Below, piece after piece: positions 29,431 through 44,120 of a stretch of DNA of 64,000 nt. This stretch comes from Halisarca cf. caerulea (taxonomy: Eukaryota > Porifera > Demospongiae > Chondrillida > Halisarcidae), in contig CAUJGJ010000185.1 in NCBI GenBank assembly GCA_963170055.1, positions 3,513,275 through 3,577,274 of the forward strand, given 5' to 3'. The notes beneath the pieces were generated by a model, which saw only the letters and a list, made by a program, of their open reading frames with translations, was not told the origin of the DNA and did not search any database. The stretch's first letter is position 1, and every line of letters starts with the position of its first letter. A program made the position numbers and the translations under genes.

Positions 29431-30770
29431 AGTTATGTTTGTAACAATGTCTTTACGATAAAAATTATTGAAACTTTGCAACATTTAAAACTTTGCTTTC
29501 TTAGAAAGTTAAAATTAGAATTTCATTTGTCATCTCTTATGAACTTTTCCAATTTTGCGCTTTGCCTAATTTTAAAGTTATGTTTGTAACATTGTCTTTG
29601 CGATAAAGATTATTCAAACTTTATAACATTTGAAACTTAACTTTCTTAGAAAGTTAAAATTAGAATTTCATTTGTCATATCTTATGAACTTTGCCAATTT
29701 TGCGCTTTACCTAATTTTAAAGTTATGTTTGTAACATTGTCTTTGCGATAAAAATTATTCAAACTTTGTAACATTTAAAACTTAACTTTCTTAGAAAGTT
29801 AAAATTAGAATTTCATTTGTCATATCTTATGAACTTTGCCAATTTTGCGCTTTGCCTAATTTTAAAGTTATGTTGGTAACATTGTCTTTGCGATAAAAAT
29901 TATTCAAACTTTGTAACATTTAAAACTTAACTTTCTTAGAAAGTTAAAATTAGAATTTCATTTGTCATATCTTATGAACTTTGCCAATTTTGCGCTTTGC
30001 CTAATTTTAAAGTTATGTTGGTAACATTGTCTTTGCGATAAAAATTATTCAAACTTTGTAACATTTAAAACTAAACTTTCTTAGAAAGTTAAAATTAGAA
30101 TTTCATTTGTCATATCTTATGAACTTTGCCAATTTTGCGCTTTGCCTAATTTTAAAGTTATGTTTGTAACAATGTCTTTACGATAAAAATTATTCAAACT
30201 TTGTAAAATTTAAAACTTAACTTTCTTAGAAAGTTAAAATTAGAATTTCATTTGTCATATCTTATGAACTTTGCCAATTTTGCGCTTTGCCTAATTTTAA
30301 AGTTATGTTTGTAACAATGTCTTTACGATAAAAATTATTGAAACTTTGCAACATTTAAAACTTTGCTTTCTTAGAAAGTTAAAATTAGAATTTCATTTGT
30401 CATATCTTATGAACTTTTCCAATTTTGCGCTTTGCCTAATTTTAAAGTTATGTTTGTAACATTGTCTTTGCGATAAAGATTATTCAAACTTTATAACATT
30501 TGAAACTTAACTTTCTTAGAAAGTTAAAATTAGAATTTCATTTGTCATATCTTATGAACTTTGCCAATTTTGCGCTTTGCCTAATTTTAAAGTTATGTTG
30601 GTAACATTGTCTTTACGATAAAAATTATTGAAACATTGTAACATTTAAAACTTAACCTTCTTAGAAAGATAAAATTACAATTTCATTTGTCATATCTTAT
30701 GAACTTTTCCAATTTTGCGCTTTGCCTAATTTTAAAGTTATGTTGGTAACATTGTCTTTACGATAAAAAT
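27235..30770 (+). repeat. Segmental duplication inside the satellite, copy A (partner 31,733-35,270)
   Basis: Diagnostic variants recur at 4,498 bp (31 monomers plus 3 bases): TGTAAAAATG (27553/32051), ACTTTTAAAG (27681/32179), GTTCAAAATT (27911/32409), AAAGCTATG (28413/32911), ATTAG (28886/33384), GTAAAATTT (29333/33831), CATCTCTTATG (29531/34029), TAACCTTC (30653/35151). The right edge is the ATTATTC/ATTATTG difference near 30,773/35,271. Its 27.2-29.4 kb part also lies inside the 12,042-bp-offset duplication, so that stretch exists three times in the window. Confidence 0.88.
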
Positions 30771-31732
30771 TATTCAAACTTTGTAACATTTAAAACTTAA
30801 CTTTCTTAGAAAGTTAAAATTAGAATTTCATTTGTCATATCTTATGAACTTTGCCAATTTTGCGCTTTACCTAATGTTAAAGTTATGTTTGTAACATTGT
30901 CTTTGCGATAAAAATTATTCAAACTTTGTCACATTTAAAACTTAACTTTCTTAGAAAGTTCAAAATTAGAATTTCATTTGTCATATCTTATGAACTTTTC
31001 CAATTTTGCGCTTTGCCTAATTTTAAAGTTATGTTTGTAACAATGTCTTTACGATAAAAATTATTGAAACTTTGCAACATTTAAAACTTTACTTTCTTAG
31101 AAAGTTAAAATTAGAATTTCATTTGTCATATCTTATGAACTTTTCCAATTTTGCGCTTTGCCTAATTTTAAAGTTATGTTTGTAACATTGTCTTTGCGAT
31201 AAAGATTATTCAAACTTTGTAACATTTGAAACTTAACTTTCTTAGAAAGTTAAAATTAGAATTTCATTTGTCATATCTTATGAACTTTGCCAATTTTGCG
31301 CTTTGCCTAATTTTAAAGTTATGTTTGTAACATTGTCTTTACGATAAAGATTATTCAAACTTTGTAACATTTGAAACTTAACTTTCTTAGAAAGTTAAAA
31401 TTAGAATTTCATTTGTCATATCTTATGAACTTTTCCAATTTTGCGCTTTGCCTAATTTTAAAGTTATGTTTGTAACATTGTCTTTGCGATAAAGATTATT
31501 CAAACTTTGTAACATTTGAAACTTAACTTTCTTAGAAAGTTAAAATTAGAATTTCATTTGTCATATCTTATGAACTTTGCCAATTTTGCGCTTAGCCTAA
31601 TTTTAAAGTTATGTTTGTAACATTGTCTTTACGATAAAAATTATTCAAACTTTGTAACATTTAAAACTTAACTTTCTTAGAAAGTTAAAATTAGAATTTC
31701 ATTTGTCATATCTTATGAACTTTTCCAATTTT

Positions 31733-34700
31733 GCGCTTTGCCTAATTTTAAAGTTATGTTTGTAACATTGTCTTTGCGATAAAGATTATTCAAACTTTGT
31801 AACATTTGAAACTTAACTTTCTTAGAAAGTTAAAATTAGAATTTCATTTGTCATATCTTATGAACTTTGCCAATTTTGCGCTTTGCCTAATTTTAAAGTT
31901 ATGTTTGTAACATTGTCTTTGCGATAAAGATTATTCAAACTTTGTAACATTTGAAACTTAACTTTCTTAGAAAGTTAAAATTAGAATTTCATTTTTCATA
32001 TCTTATGAACTTTGCCAATTTTGCGCTTTGCCTAATTTTAAAGTTATGTTTGTAAAAATGTCTTTACGATAAAAATTATTGAAACTTTGCAACATTTAAA
32101 ACTTTGCTTTCTTAGAAAGTTAAAATTAGAATTTCATTTGTCATATCTTATGAACTTTGCCAATTTTGCGCTTTGCCTACTTTTAAAGTTATGTTTGTAA
32201 CAATGTCTTTACGATAAAAATTATTCAAACTTTGTAACATTTAAAACTTAACTTTCTTAGAAAGTTAAAATTAGAATTTCATTTGTCATATCTTATGAAC
32301 TTTGCCAATTTTGCGCTTTACCTAATGTTAAAGTTATGTTTGTAACATTGTCTTTGCGATAAAAATTATTCAAACTTTGTCACATTTAAAACTTAACTTT
32401 CTTAGAAAGTTCAAAATTAGAATTTCATTTGTCATATCTTATGAACTTTTCCAATTTTGCGCTTTGCCTAATTTTAAAGTTATGTTTGTAACAATGTCTT
32501 TACGATAAAAATTATTGAAACTTTGCAACATTTAAAACTTTACTTTCTTAGAAAGTTAAAATTAGAATTTCATTTGTCATATCTTATGAACTTTTCCAAT
32601 TTTGCGCTTTGCCTAATTTTAAAGTTATGTTTGTAACATTGTCTTTGCGATAAAGATTATTCAAACTTTGTAACATTTGAAACTTAACTTTCTTAGAAAG
32701 TTAAAATTAGAATTTCATTTGTCATATCTTATGAACTTTGCCAATTTTGCGCTTTGCCTAATTTTAAAGTTATGTTTGTAACATTGTCTTTGCGATAAAG
32801 ATTATTCAAACTTTGTAACATTTGAAACTTAACTTTCTTAGAAAGTTAAAATTAGAATTTCATTTGTCATATCTTATGAACTTTGCCAATTTTGCGCTTT
32901 GCCTAATTTTAAAGCTATGTTTGTAACAATGTCTTTACGATAAAAATTATTCAAACTTTGTAACATTTAAAACTTAACTTTCTTAGAAAGTTAAAATTAG
33001 AATTTCATTTGTCATATCTTATGAACTTTGCCAAATTTGCGCTTTACCTAATTTTAAAGTTATGTTTGTAACATTGTCTTTGCGATAAAAATTATTCAAA
33101 CTTTGTAACATTTAAAACTTAACTTTCTTAGAAAGTTAAAATTAGAATTTCATTTGTCATATCTTATGAACTTTGCCAATTTTGCGCTTTGCCTAATTTT
33201 AAAGTTATGTTTGAAACATTGTCTTTACGATAAAAATTATTCAAACTTTGTAACATTTAAAACTTAACTTTCTTAGAAAGTTAAAATTAGAATTTCATTT
33301 GTCATATCTTATGAACTTTGCCAATTTTGCGCTTTGCCTAATTTTAAAGTTATGTTTGTAACAATGTCTTTACGATAAAAATTATTAGAAACTTTGTAAC
33401 ATTTAAAACTTAACTTTCTTAGAAAGTTAAAATTAGAATTTCATTTGTCATATCTTATGAACTTTGCCAATTTTGCGCTTTGCCTAATTTTAAAGTTATG
33501 TTTGTAACAATGTCTTTACGATAAAAATTATTCAAACTTTGTAACATTTAAAACTTAACTTTCTTAGAAAGTTAAAATTAGAATTTCATTTGTCATATCT
33601 TATGAACTTTGCCAAATTTGCGCTTTACCTAATTTTAAAGTTATGTTTGTAACATTGTCTTTGCGATAAAAATTATTCAAACTTTGTAACATTTAAAACT
33701 TAACTTTCTTAGAAAGTTAAAATTAGAATTTCATTTGTCATATCTTATGAACTTTGCCAATTTTGCGCTTTGCCTAATTTTAAAGTTATGTTTGTAACAA
33801 TGTCTTTACGATAAAAATTATTCAAACTTTGTAAAATTTAAAACTTAACTTTCTTAGAAAGTTAAAATTAGAATTTCATTTGTCATATCTTATGAACTTT
33901 GCCAATTTTGCGCTTTGCCTAATTTTAAAGTTATGTTTGTAACAATGTCTTTACGATAAAAATTATTGAAACTTTGCAACATTTAAAACTTTGCTTTCTT
34001 AGAAAGTTAAAATTAGAATTTCATTTGTCATCTCTTATGAACTTTTCCAATTTTGCGCTTTGCCTAATTTTAAAGTTATGTTTGTAACATTGTCTTTGCG
34101 ATAAAGATTATTCAAACTTTATAACATTTGAAACTTAACTTTCTTAGAAAGTTAAAATTAGAATTTCATTTGTCATATCTTATGAACTTTGCCAATTTTG
34201 CGCTTTACCTAATTTTAAAGTTATGTTTGTAACATTGTCTTTGCGATAAAAATTATTCAAACTTTGTAACATTTAAAACTTAACTTTCTTAGAAAGTTAA
34301 AATTAGAATTTCATTTGTCATATCTTATGAACTTTGCCAATTTTGCGCTTTGCCTAATTTTAAAGTTATGTTGGTAACATTGTCTTTGCGATAAAAATTA
34401 TTCAAACTTTGTAACATTTAAAACTTAACTTTCTTAGAAAGTTAAAATTAGAATTTCATTTGTCATATCTTATGAACTTTGCCAATTTTGCGCTTTGCCT
34501 AATTTTAAAGTTATGTTGGTAACATTGTCTTTGCGATAAAAATTATTCAAACTTTGTAACATTTAAAACTAAACTTTCTTAGAAAGTTAAAATTAGAATT
34601 TCATTTGTCATATCTTATGAACTTTGCCAATTTTGCGCTTTGCCTAATTTTAAAGTTATGTTTGTAACAATGTCTTTACGATAAAAATTATTCAAACTTT

Positions 34701-35270
34701 GTAAAATTTAAAACTTAACTTTCTTAGAAAGTTAAAATTAGAATTTCATTTGTCATATCTTATGAACTTTGCCAATTTTGCGCTTTGCCTAATTTTAAAG
34801 TTATGTTTGTAACAATGTCTTTACGATAAAAATTATTGAAACTTTGCAACATTTAAAACTTTGCTTTCTTAGAAAGTTAAAATTAGAATTTCATTTGTCA
34901 TATCTTATGAACTTTTCCAATTTTGCGCTTTGCCTAATTTTAAAGTTATGTTTGTAACATTGTCTTTGCGATAAAGATTATTCAAACTTTATAACATTTG
35001 AAACTTAACTTTCTTAGAAAGTTAAAATTAGAATTTCATTTGTCATATCTTATGAACTTTGCCAATTTTGCGCTTTGCCTAATTTGAAAGTTATGTTGGT
35101 AACATTGTCTTTACGATAAAAATTATTGAAACATTGTAACATTTAAAACTTAACCTTCTTAGAAAGATAAAATTACAATTTCATTTGTCATATCTTATGA
35201 ACTTTTCCAATTTTGCGCTTTGCCTAATTTTAAAGTTATGTTGGTAACATTGTCTTTACGATAAAAATTA
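31733..35270 (+). repeat. Segmental duplication inside the satellite, copy B (partner 27,235-30,770)
   Basis: This is the second copy of the 3.5 kb block at offset 4,498 bp. A private change near 32,322 (CCTAATGTTAAAG instead of CCTAATTTTAAAG) is shared with a monomer at 30,871, which points to gene conversion or a further short-range exchange about 1,450 bp (10 monomers) apart. Confidence 0.85.
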
Positions 35271-36160
35271 TTGAAACTTTGTAACATTTAAAACTTAACT
35301 TTCTTAGAAAGTTAAAATTAGAATTTCATTTGTCATATCTTATGAACTTTGCCAATTTTGCGCTTTGCCTAATTTTAAAGTTATGTTGGTAACATTGTCT
35401 TTACGATAAAAATTATTCAAACTTTGTAACATTTGAAACTTAACTTTCTTAGAAAGTTAAAATTAGAATTTCATTTGTCATATCTTATGAACTTTGCCAA
35501 TTTTGCGCTTTGCCTAATTTTAAAGTTATGTTTGAAACATTGTCTTTACGATAAAATTTATTCAAACTTTGTAACATTTAAAACTTAACTTTCTTAGAAA
35601 GTTAAAATTAGAATTTCATTTGTCATATCTTATGAACTTTTCCAATTTTGCGCTTTGCCTAATTTTAAAGTTATGTTTGTAACATTGTCTTTGCGATAAA
35701 GATTATTCAAACTTTGTAACATTTGAAACTTAACTTTCTTAGAAAGTTAAAATTAGAATTTCATTTGTCATATCTTATGAACTTTGCCAATTTTGCGCTT
35801 TGCCTAATTTTAAAGTTATGTTTGTAACATTGTCTTTACGATAAAGATTATTCAAACTTTGTAACATTTGAAACTTAACTTTCTTAGAAAGTTAAAATTA
35901 GAATTTCATTTGTCATATCTTATGAACTTTTCCAATTTTGCGCTTTGCCTAATTTTAAAGTTATGTTTGTAACATTGTCTTTGCGATAAAGATTATTCAA
36001 ACTTTGTAACATTTGAAACTTAACTTTCTTAGAAAGTTAAAATTAGAATTTCATTTGTCATATCTTATGAACTTTTCCAATTTTGCGCTTTGCCTAATTT
36101 TAAAGTTATGTTTGTAACATTGTCTTTGCGATAAAGATTATTCAAACTTTGTAACATTTG

Positions 36161-39100
36161 AAACTTAACTTTCTTAGAAAGTTAAAATTAGAATTTCATT
36201 TGTCATATCTTATGAACTTTTCCAATTTTGCGCTTTGCCTAATTTTAAAGTTATGTTTGTAACAATGTCTTTACGATAAAAATTATTAGAAACTTTGTAA
36301 CATTTAAAACTTAACTTTCTTAGAAAGTTAAAATTAGAATTTCATTTGTCATATCTTATGAACTTTGCCAATTTTGCGCTTTGCCTAATTTTAAAGTTAT
36401 GTTTGTAACATTGTCTTTACGATAAAGATTATTCAAACTTTGTAACATTTGAAACTTAACTTTCTTAGAAAGTTAAAATTAGAATTTCATTTGTCATATC
36501 TTATGAACTTTTCCAATTTTGCGCTTTGCCTAATTTTAAAGTTATGTTTGTAACATTGTCTTTGCGATAAAGATTATTCAAACTTTGTAACATTTGAAAC
36601 TTAACTTTCTTAGAAAGTTAAAATTAGAATTTCATTTGTCATATCTTATGAACTTTGCCAATTTTGCGCTTTGCCTAATTTTAAAGTTATGTTTGTAACA
36701 ATGTCTTTACGATAAAAATTATTCAAACTTTGTAACATTTAAAACTTAACTTTCTTAGAAAGTTAAAATTAGAATTTCATTTGTCATATCTTATGAACTT
36801 TGCCAATTTTGCGCTTTGCCTAATTTTAAAGTTATGTTTGTAACATTGTCTTTGCGATAAAAATTATTCAAACTTTGTAACATTTGAAACTTAACTTTCT
36901 TAGAAAGTTAAAATTAGAATTTCATTTGTCATATCTTATGAACTTTGCCAATTTTGCGCTTAGCCTAATTTTAAAGTTATGTTTGTAACATTGTCTTTAC
37001 GATAAAAATTATTCAAACTTTGTAACATTTAAAACTTAACTTTCTTAGAAAGTTAAAATTAGAATTTCATTTGTCATATCTTATGAACTTTTCCAATTTT
37101 GCGCTTTACCTAATTTTAAAGTTATGTTTGTAACATTGTCTTTGCGATAAAGATTATTGAAACTTTGTAACATTTAAAACTTAACTTTCTTAGAAAGTTA
37201 AAATTAGAATTTCATTTGTCATATCTTATGAACTTTGCCAATTTTGCGCTTTGCCTAATTTTAAAGTTATGTTTGTAACAATGTCTTTACGATAAAAATT
37301 ATTCAAACTTTGTAACATTTAAAACTTAACTTTCTTAGAAAGTTAAAATTAGAATTTCATTTGTCATATCTTATGAACTTTGCCAATTTTGCGCTTTGCC
37401 TAATTTTAAAGTTATGTTTGTAACAATGTCTTTACGATAAAAATTATTGAAACTTTGCAACATTTAAAACTTTGCTTTCTTAGAAAGTTAAAATTAGAAT
37501 TTCATTTGTCATATCTTATGAACTTTTCCAATTTTGCGCTTTGCCTAATTTTAAAGTTATGTTTATAACATTGTCTTTGCGATAAAGATTATTCAAACTT
37601 TATAACATTTGAAACTTAACTTTCTTAGAAAGTTAAAATTAGAATTTCATTTGTCATATCTTATGAACTTTGCCAATTTTGCGCTTTACCTAATTTTAAA
37701 GTTATGTTTGTAACAATGTCTTTACGATAAAAATTATTGAAACTTTGCAACATTTAAAACTTTGCTTTCTTAGAAAGTTAAAATTAGAATTTCATTTGTC
37801 ATATCTTATGAACTTTTCCAATTTTGCGCTTTGCCTAATTTTAAAGTTATGTTTGTAACATTGTCTTTGCGATAAAGATTATTCAAACTTTGTAACATTT
37901 GAAACTTAACTTTCTTAGAAAGTTAAAATTAGAATTTCATTTGTCATATCTTATGAACTTTGCCAATTTTGCGCTTTGCCTAATTTTAAAGTTATGTTTG
38001 TAACAATGTCTTTACGATAAAAATTATTCAAACTTTGTAACATTTAAAACTTAACTTTCTTAGAAAGTTAAAATTAGAATTTCATTTGTCATATCTTATG
38101 AACTTTGCCAATTTTGCGCTTTGCCTAATTTTAAAGTTATGTTTGTAACAATGTCTTTACAATAAAAATTATTGAAACTTTGCAACATTTAAAACTTTAC
38201 TTTCTTAGAAAGTTAAAATTAGAATTTCATTTGTCATATCTTATGAACTTTTCCAATTTTGCGCTTTGCCTAATTTTAAAGTTATGTTTGTAACATTGTC
38301 TTTGTGATAAAGATTATTCAAACTTTGTAACATTTAAAACTTAACTTTCTTAGAAAGTTAAAATTAGAATTTCATTTGTCATATCTTCTGAACTTTGCCA
38401 ATTTTGCGCTTTGCCTAATTTTAAAGTTATGTTTGTAACATTGTCTTTGCGATAAAGATTATTCAAACTTTGTAACATTTGAAACTTAACTTTCTTAGAA
38501 AGTTAAAATTAGAATTTCATTTGTCATATCTTATGAACTTTGCCAATTTTGCGCTTTGCCTAATTTTAAAGTTATGTTTGTAAAAATGTCTTTACGATAA
38601 AAATTATTGAAACTTTGCAACATTTAAAACTTTGCTTTCTTAGAAAGTTAAAATTAGAATTTCATTTGTCATATCTTATGAACTTTTCCAATTTTGTGCT
38701 TTGCCTAATTTTAAAGTTATGTTTGTAACATTGTCTTTGCGATAAAGATTATTCAAACTTTGTAACATTTAAAACTTAACTTTCTTAGAAAGTTAAAATT
38801 AGAATTTCATTTGTCATATCTTATGAACTTTGCCAATTTTGCGCTTTGCCTAATTTTAAAGTTATGTTTGTAACAATGTCTTTACGATAAAAATTATTCA
38901 AACTTCGTAACATTTAAAACTTAACTTTCTTAGAAAGTTAAAATTAGAATTTCATTTGTCATATCTTATGAACTTTGCCAATTTTGCGCTTTACCTAATT
39001 TTAAAGTTATGTTTGTAACATTGTCTTTGCGATAAAAATTATTCAAACTTTGTCACATTTAAAACTTAACTTTCTTAGAAAGTTCAAAATTAGAATTTCA

Positions 39101-41470
39101 TTTGTCATATCTTATGAACTTTGCCAATTTTGCGCTTTGCCTAATTTTAAAGTTATGTTTGTAACATTGTCTTTGCGATAAAAATTATTCAAACTTTGTA
39201 ACATTTAAAACTTAACTTTCTTAGAAAGTTAAAATTAGAATTTCATTTGTCATATCTTATGAACTTTGCCAATTTTGCGCTTTGCCTAATTTTAAAGTTA
39301 TGTTTGTAACATTGTCTTTGCGATAAAGATTATTCAAACTTTGTAACATTTGAAACTTAACTTTCTTAGAAAGTTAAAATTAGAATTTCATTTGTCATAT
39401 CTTATGAACTTTGCCAATTTTGCGCTTTGCCTAATTTTAAAGTTATGTTTGTAACATTGTCTTTGCGATAAAGATTATTCAAACTTTGTAACATTTGAAA
39501 CTTAACTTTCTTAGAAAGTTAAAATTAGAATTTCATTTGTCATATCTTATGAACTTTGCCAATTTTGCGCTTTGCCTAATTTTAAAGTTATGTTTGTAAA
39601 AATGTCTTTACGATAAAAATTATTGAAACTTTGCAACATTTAAAACTTTGCTTTCTTAGAAAGTTAAAATTAGAATTTCATTTGTCATATCTTATGAACT
39701 TTGCCAATTTTGCGCTTTGCCTACTTTTAAAGTTATGTTTGTAACAATGTCTTTACGATAAAAATTATTCAAACTTTGTAACATTTAAAACTTAACTTTC
39801 TTAGAAAGTTAAAATTAGAATTTCATTTGTCATATCTTATGAACTTTGCCAATTTTGCGCTTTACCTAATTTTAAAGTTATGTTTGTAACATTGTCTTTG
39901 CGATAAAAATTATTCAAACTTTGTCACATTTAAAACTTAACTTTCTTAGAAAGTTCAAAATTAGAATTTCATTTGTCATATCTTATGAACTTTTCCAATT
40001 TTGCGCTTTGCCTAATTTTAAAGTTATGTTTGTAACAATGTCTTTATGATAAAATTTATTGAAACTTTGCAACATTTAAAACTTTACTTTCTTCGAAAGT
40101 TAAAATTAGAATTTCATTTGTCATATCTTATGAACTTTTCCAATTTTGCGCTTTGCCTAATTTTAAAGTTATGTTTGTAACATTGTCTTTGCGATAAAGA
40201 TTATTCAAACTTTGTAACATTTGAAACTTAACTTTCTTAGAAAGTTAAAATTAGAATTTCATTTGTCATATCTTATGAACTTTGCCAATTTTGCGCTTTG
40301 CCTAATTTTAAAGTTATGTTTGTAACATTGTCTTTGCGATAAAGATTATTCAAACTTTGTAACATTTGAAACTTAACTTTCTTAGAAAGTTAAAATTAGA
40401 ATTTCATTTGTCATATCTTATGAACTTTGCCAATTTTGCGCTTTGCCTAATTTTAAAGCTATGTTTGTAACAATGTCTTTACGATAAAAATTATTCAAAC
40501 TTTGTAACATTTAAAACTTAACTTTCTTAGAAAGTTAAAATTAGAATTTCATTTGTCATATCTTATGAACTTTGCCAAATTTGCGCTTTACCTAATTTTA
40601 AAGTTATGTTTGTAACATTGTCTTTGCGATAAAAATTATTCAAACTTTGTAACATTTAAAACTTAACTTTCTTAGAAAGTTAAAATTAGAATTTCATTTG
40701 TCATATCTTATGAACTTTGCCAATTTTGCGCTTTGCCTAATTTTAAAGTTATGTTTGAAACATTGTCTTTACGATAAAAATTATTCAAACTTTGTAACAT
40801 TTAAAACTTAACTTTCTTAGAAAGTTAAAATTAGAATTTCATTTGTCATATCTTATGAACTTTGCCAATTTTGCGCTTTGCCTAATTTTAAAGTTATTTT
40901 GTAACAATGTCTTTACGATAAAAATTATTAGAAACTTTGTAACATTTAAAACTTAACTTTCTTAGAAAGTTAAAATTAGAATTTCATTTGTCATATCTTA
41001 TGAACTTTGCCAATTTTGCGCTTTGCCTAATTTTAAAGTTATGTTTGTAACAATGTCTTTACGATAAAAATTATTCAAACTTTGTAACATTTAAAACTTA
41101 ACTTTCTTAGAAAGTTAAAATTAGAATTTCATTTGTCATATCTTATGAACTTTGCCAAATTTGCGCTTTACCTAATTTTAAAGTTATGTTTGTAACATTG
41201 TCTTTGCGATAAAAATTATTCAAACTTTGTAACATTTAAAACTTAACTTTCTTAGAAAGTTAAAATTAGAATTTCATTTGTCATATCTTATGAACTTTGC
41301 CAATTTTGCGCTTTGCCTAATTTTAAAGTTATGTTTGTAACAATGTCTTTACGATAAAAATTATTCAAACTTTGTAAAATTTAAAACTTAACTTTCTTAG
41401 AAAGTTAAAATTAGAATTTCATTTGTCATATCTTATGAACTTTGCCAATTTTGCGCTTTGCCTAATTTTA
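36161..41470 (+). repeat. Segmental duplication inside the satellite, copy 2 (partner 24,119-29,430)
   Basis: This is the second copy of the 5.3 kb block at offset 12,042 bp. Private differences include TTCTGAAC at about 38,388, AACTTCGTAAC near 38,905, TTTATGATAAAATTT near 40,045 and the one-base deletion that turns GTTATGTTTGTAAC into GTTATTTTGTAAC near 40,898. The very low divergence indicates a recent event, or possibly an assembly copy. Confidence 0.85.
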
Positions 41471-44120
41471 AAGTTATGTTTGAAACATTGTCTTTACGAT
41501 AAAACTTATTGAAACTTTGTAACATTTCAAACTTAACTTTCTTAGAAAGTTAAAATTAGAATTTCATTTGTCATATCTTATGAACTTTGCCAATTTTGCG
41601 CTTTGCCTAATTTTAAAGTTATGTTGGTAACATTGTCTTTACGATAAAAATTATTGAAACTTTGTAACATTTAAAACTTAACTTTCTTAGAAAGTTAAAA
41701 TTAGAATTTCATTTGTCATATCTTATGAACTTTGCCAATTTTGCGCTTTGCCTAATTTTAAAGTTATGTTGGTAACATTGTCTTTACGATAAAAATTATT
41801 CAAACTTTGTAACATTTGAAACTTAACTTTCTTAGAAAGTTAAAATTAGAATTTCATTTGTCATATCTTATGAACTTTGCCAATTTTGCGCTTTGCCTAA
41901 TTTTAAAGTTATGTTTGAAACATTGTCTTTACGATAAAATTTATTCAAACTTTGTAACATTTAAAACTTAACTTTCTTAGAAAGTTAAAATTAGAATTTC
42001 ATTTGTCATATCTTATGAACTTTGCCAATTTTGCGCTTTGCCTAATTTTAAAGTTATGTTTGAAACATTGTCTTTACGATAAAACTTATTGAAACTTTGT
42101 AACATTTCAAACTTAACTTTCTTAGAAAGTTAAAATTAGAATTTCATTTGTCATATCTTATGAACTTTGCCAATTTTGCGCTTTGCCTAATTTTAAAGTT
42201 ATGTTTGAAACATTGTCTTTACGATAAAATTTATTGAAACTTTGTAACATTTAAAACTTAACTTTCTTAGAAAGTTAAAATTAGAATTTCATTTGTCATA
42301 TCTTATGAACTTTGCCAATTTTGCGCTTTGTCTAATTTTAAAGTTATGTTGGTAACATTGTCTTTACGATAAAAATTATTCAAACTTTGTAACATTTCAA
42401 ACTTAACTTTCTTAGAAAGTTAAAATTAGAATTTCATTTGTCATATCTTATGAACTTTGCCAATTTTGCGCTTTGCCTAATTTTAAAGTTATGTTTGAAA
42501 CATTGTCTTTACGATAAAATTTATTGAAACTTTGTAACATTTAAAACTTAACTTTCTTCGAAAGTTAAAATTAGAATTTCATTTGTCATATCTTATGAAC
42601 TTTGCCAATTTTGCGCTTTGCCTAATTTTAAAGTTATGTTGGTAACATTGTCTTTACGATAAAAATTATTCAAACTTTGTTAAATTTAAAACTTAACTTT
42701 CTTAGAAAGTTAAAATTAGAATTTCATTTGTCATATCTTATGAACTTTGCCAATTTTGCACTTTGCCTAATTTTAAAGTTATGTTGGTAACATTGTCTTT
42801 ACGATAAAAATTATTCAAACTTTGTAACATTTAAAACTTAACTTTCTTAGAAAGATAAAATTACAATTTCATTTGTCATATCTTATGAACTTTTCCAATT
42901 TTGCGCTTTGCCTAATTTTAAAGTTATGTTGGTAACATTGTCTTTACGATAAAAATTATTTAAACTTTGTAACATTTAAAACTTAACTTTCTTAGAAAGT
43001 TAAAATTAGAATTTCATTTGTCATATCTTATGAACTTTGCCAATTTTGCGCTTTGCCTAATTTTAAAGTTATGTTGGTAACATTGTCTTTACGATAAAGA
43101 TTATTATAACTTTGTAACATTTGAAACTTAACTTTCTTAGAAAGTTAAAATTAGAATTTCATTTGTCATATCTTATGAACTTTGCCACTTTTGCGCTTTG
43201 CCTAATTTTAAAGTTATGTTTGTAACAATGTCTTTACGATAAAAATTATTCAAACTTTGTAACATTTAAAACTTAACTTTCTTAGAAAGTTAAAATTAGA
43301 ATTTCATTTGTCATATCTTATGAACTTTGCCAATTTTGCGCTTTGCCTAATTTTAAAGTTATGTTTGTAACAATGTCTTTACGATAAAAATTATTGAAAC
43401 TTTGCAACATTTAAAACTTAACTTTCTTAGAAAGTTAAAATTAGAATTTCATTTGTCATATCTTCTGAACTTTGCCAATTTTGCGCTTTGCCTAATTTTA
43501 AAGTTATGTTTGTCACAATGTCTTTACGATAAAACTTATTGAAACTTTGCAACATTTAAAACTTAACTTTCTTAGAAAGATAAAATTAGAATTTCATTTG
43601 TCATATCTTCTGAACTTTGCCAATTTTGCGCTTTGCCTAATTTTAAAGTTATGTTTGTAACAATGTCTTTGCGATAAAACTTATTGAAACTTTGCAACAT
43701 TTAAAACTTAACTTTCTTAGAAAGATAAAATTAGAATTTCATTTGTCATATCTTATGAACTTTGCCACTTTTGCGCTTTGCCTAATTTTAAAGTTATGTT
43801 TGTAACAATGTCTTTGCGATAAAAATTATTCAAACTTTGTAACATTTAAAACTTAACTTTCTTAGAAAGTTAAAATTAGAATTTCATTTGTCATATCTTA
43901 TGAACTTTGCCAATTTTGCGCTTTGCCTAATTTTAAAGTTATGTTTGTAACAATGTCTTTACGATAAAAATTATTGAAACTTTGCAACATTTAAAACTTA
44001 ACTTTCTTAGAAAGTTAAAATTAGAATTTCATTTGTCATATCTTCTGAACTTTGCCAATTTTGCGCTTTGCCTAATTTTAAAGTTATGTTTGTAACAATG
44101 TCTTTACGATAAAAATTATT

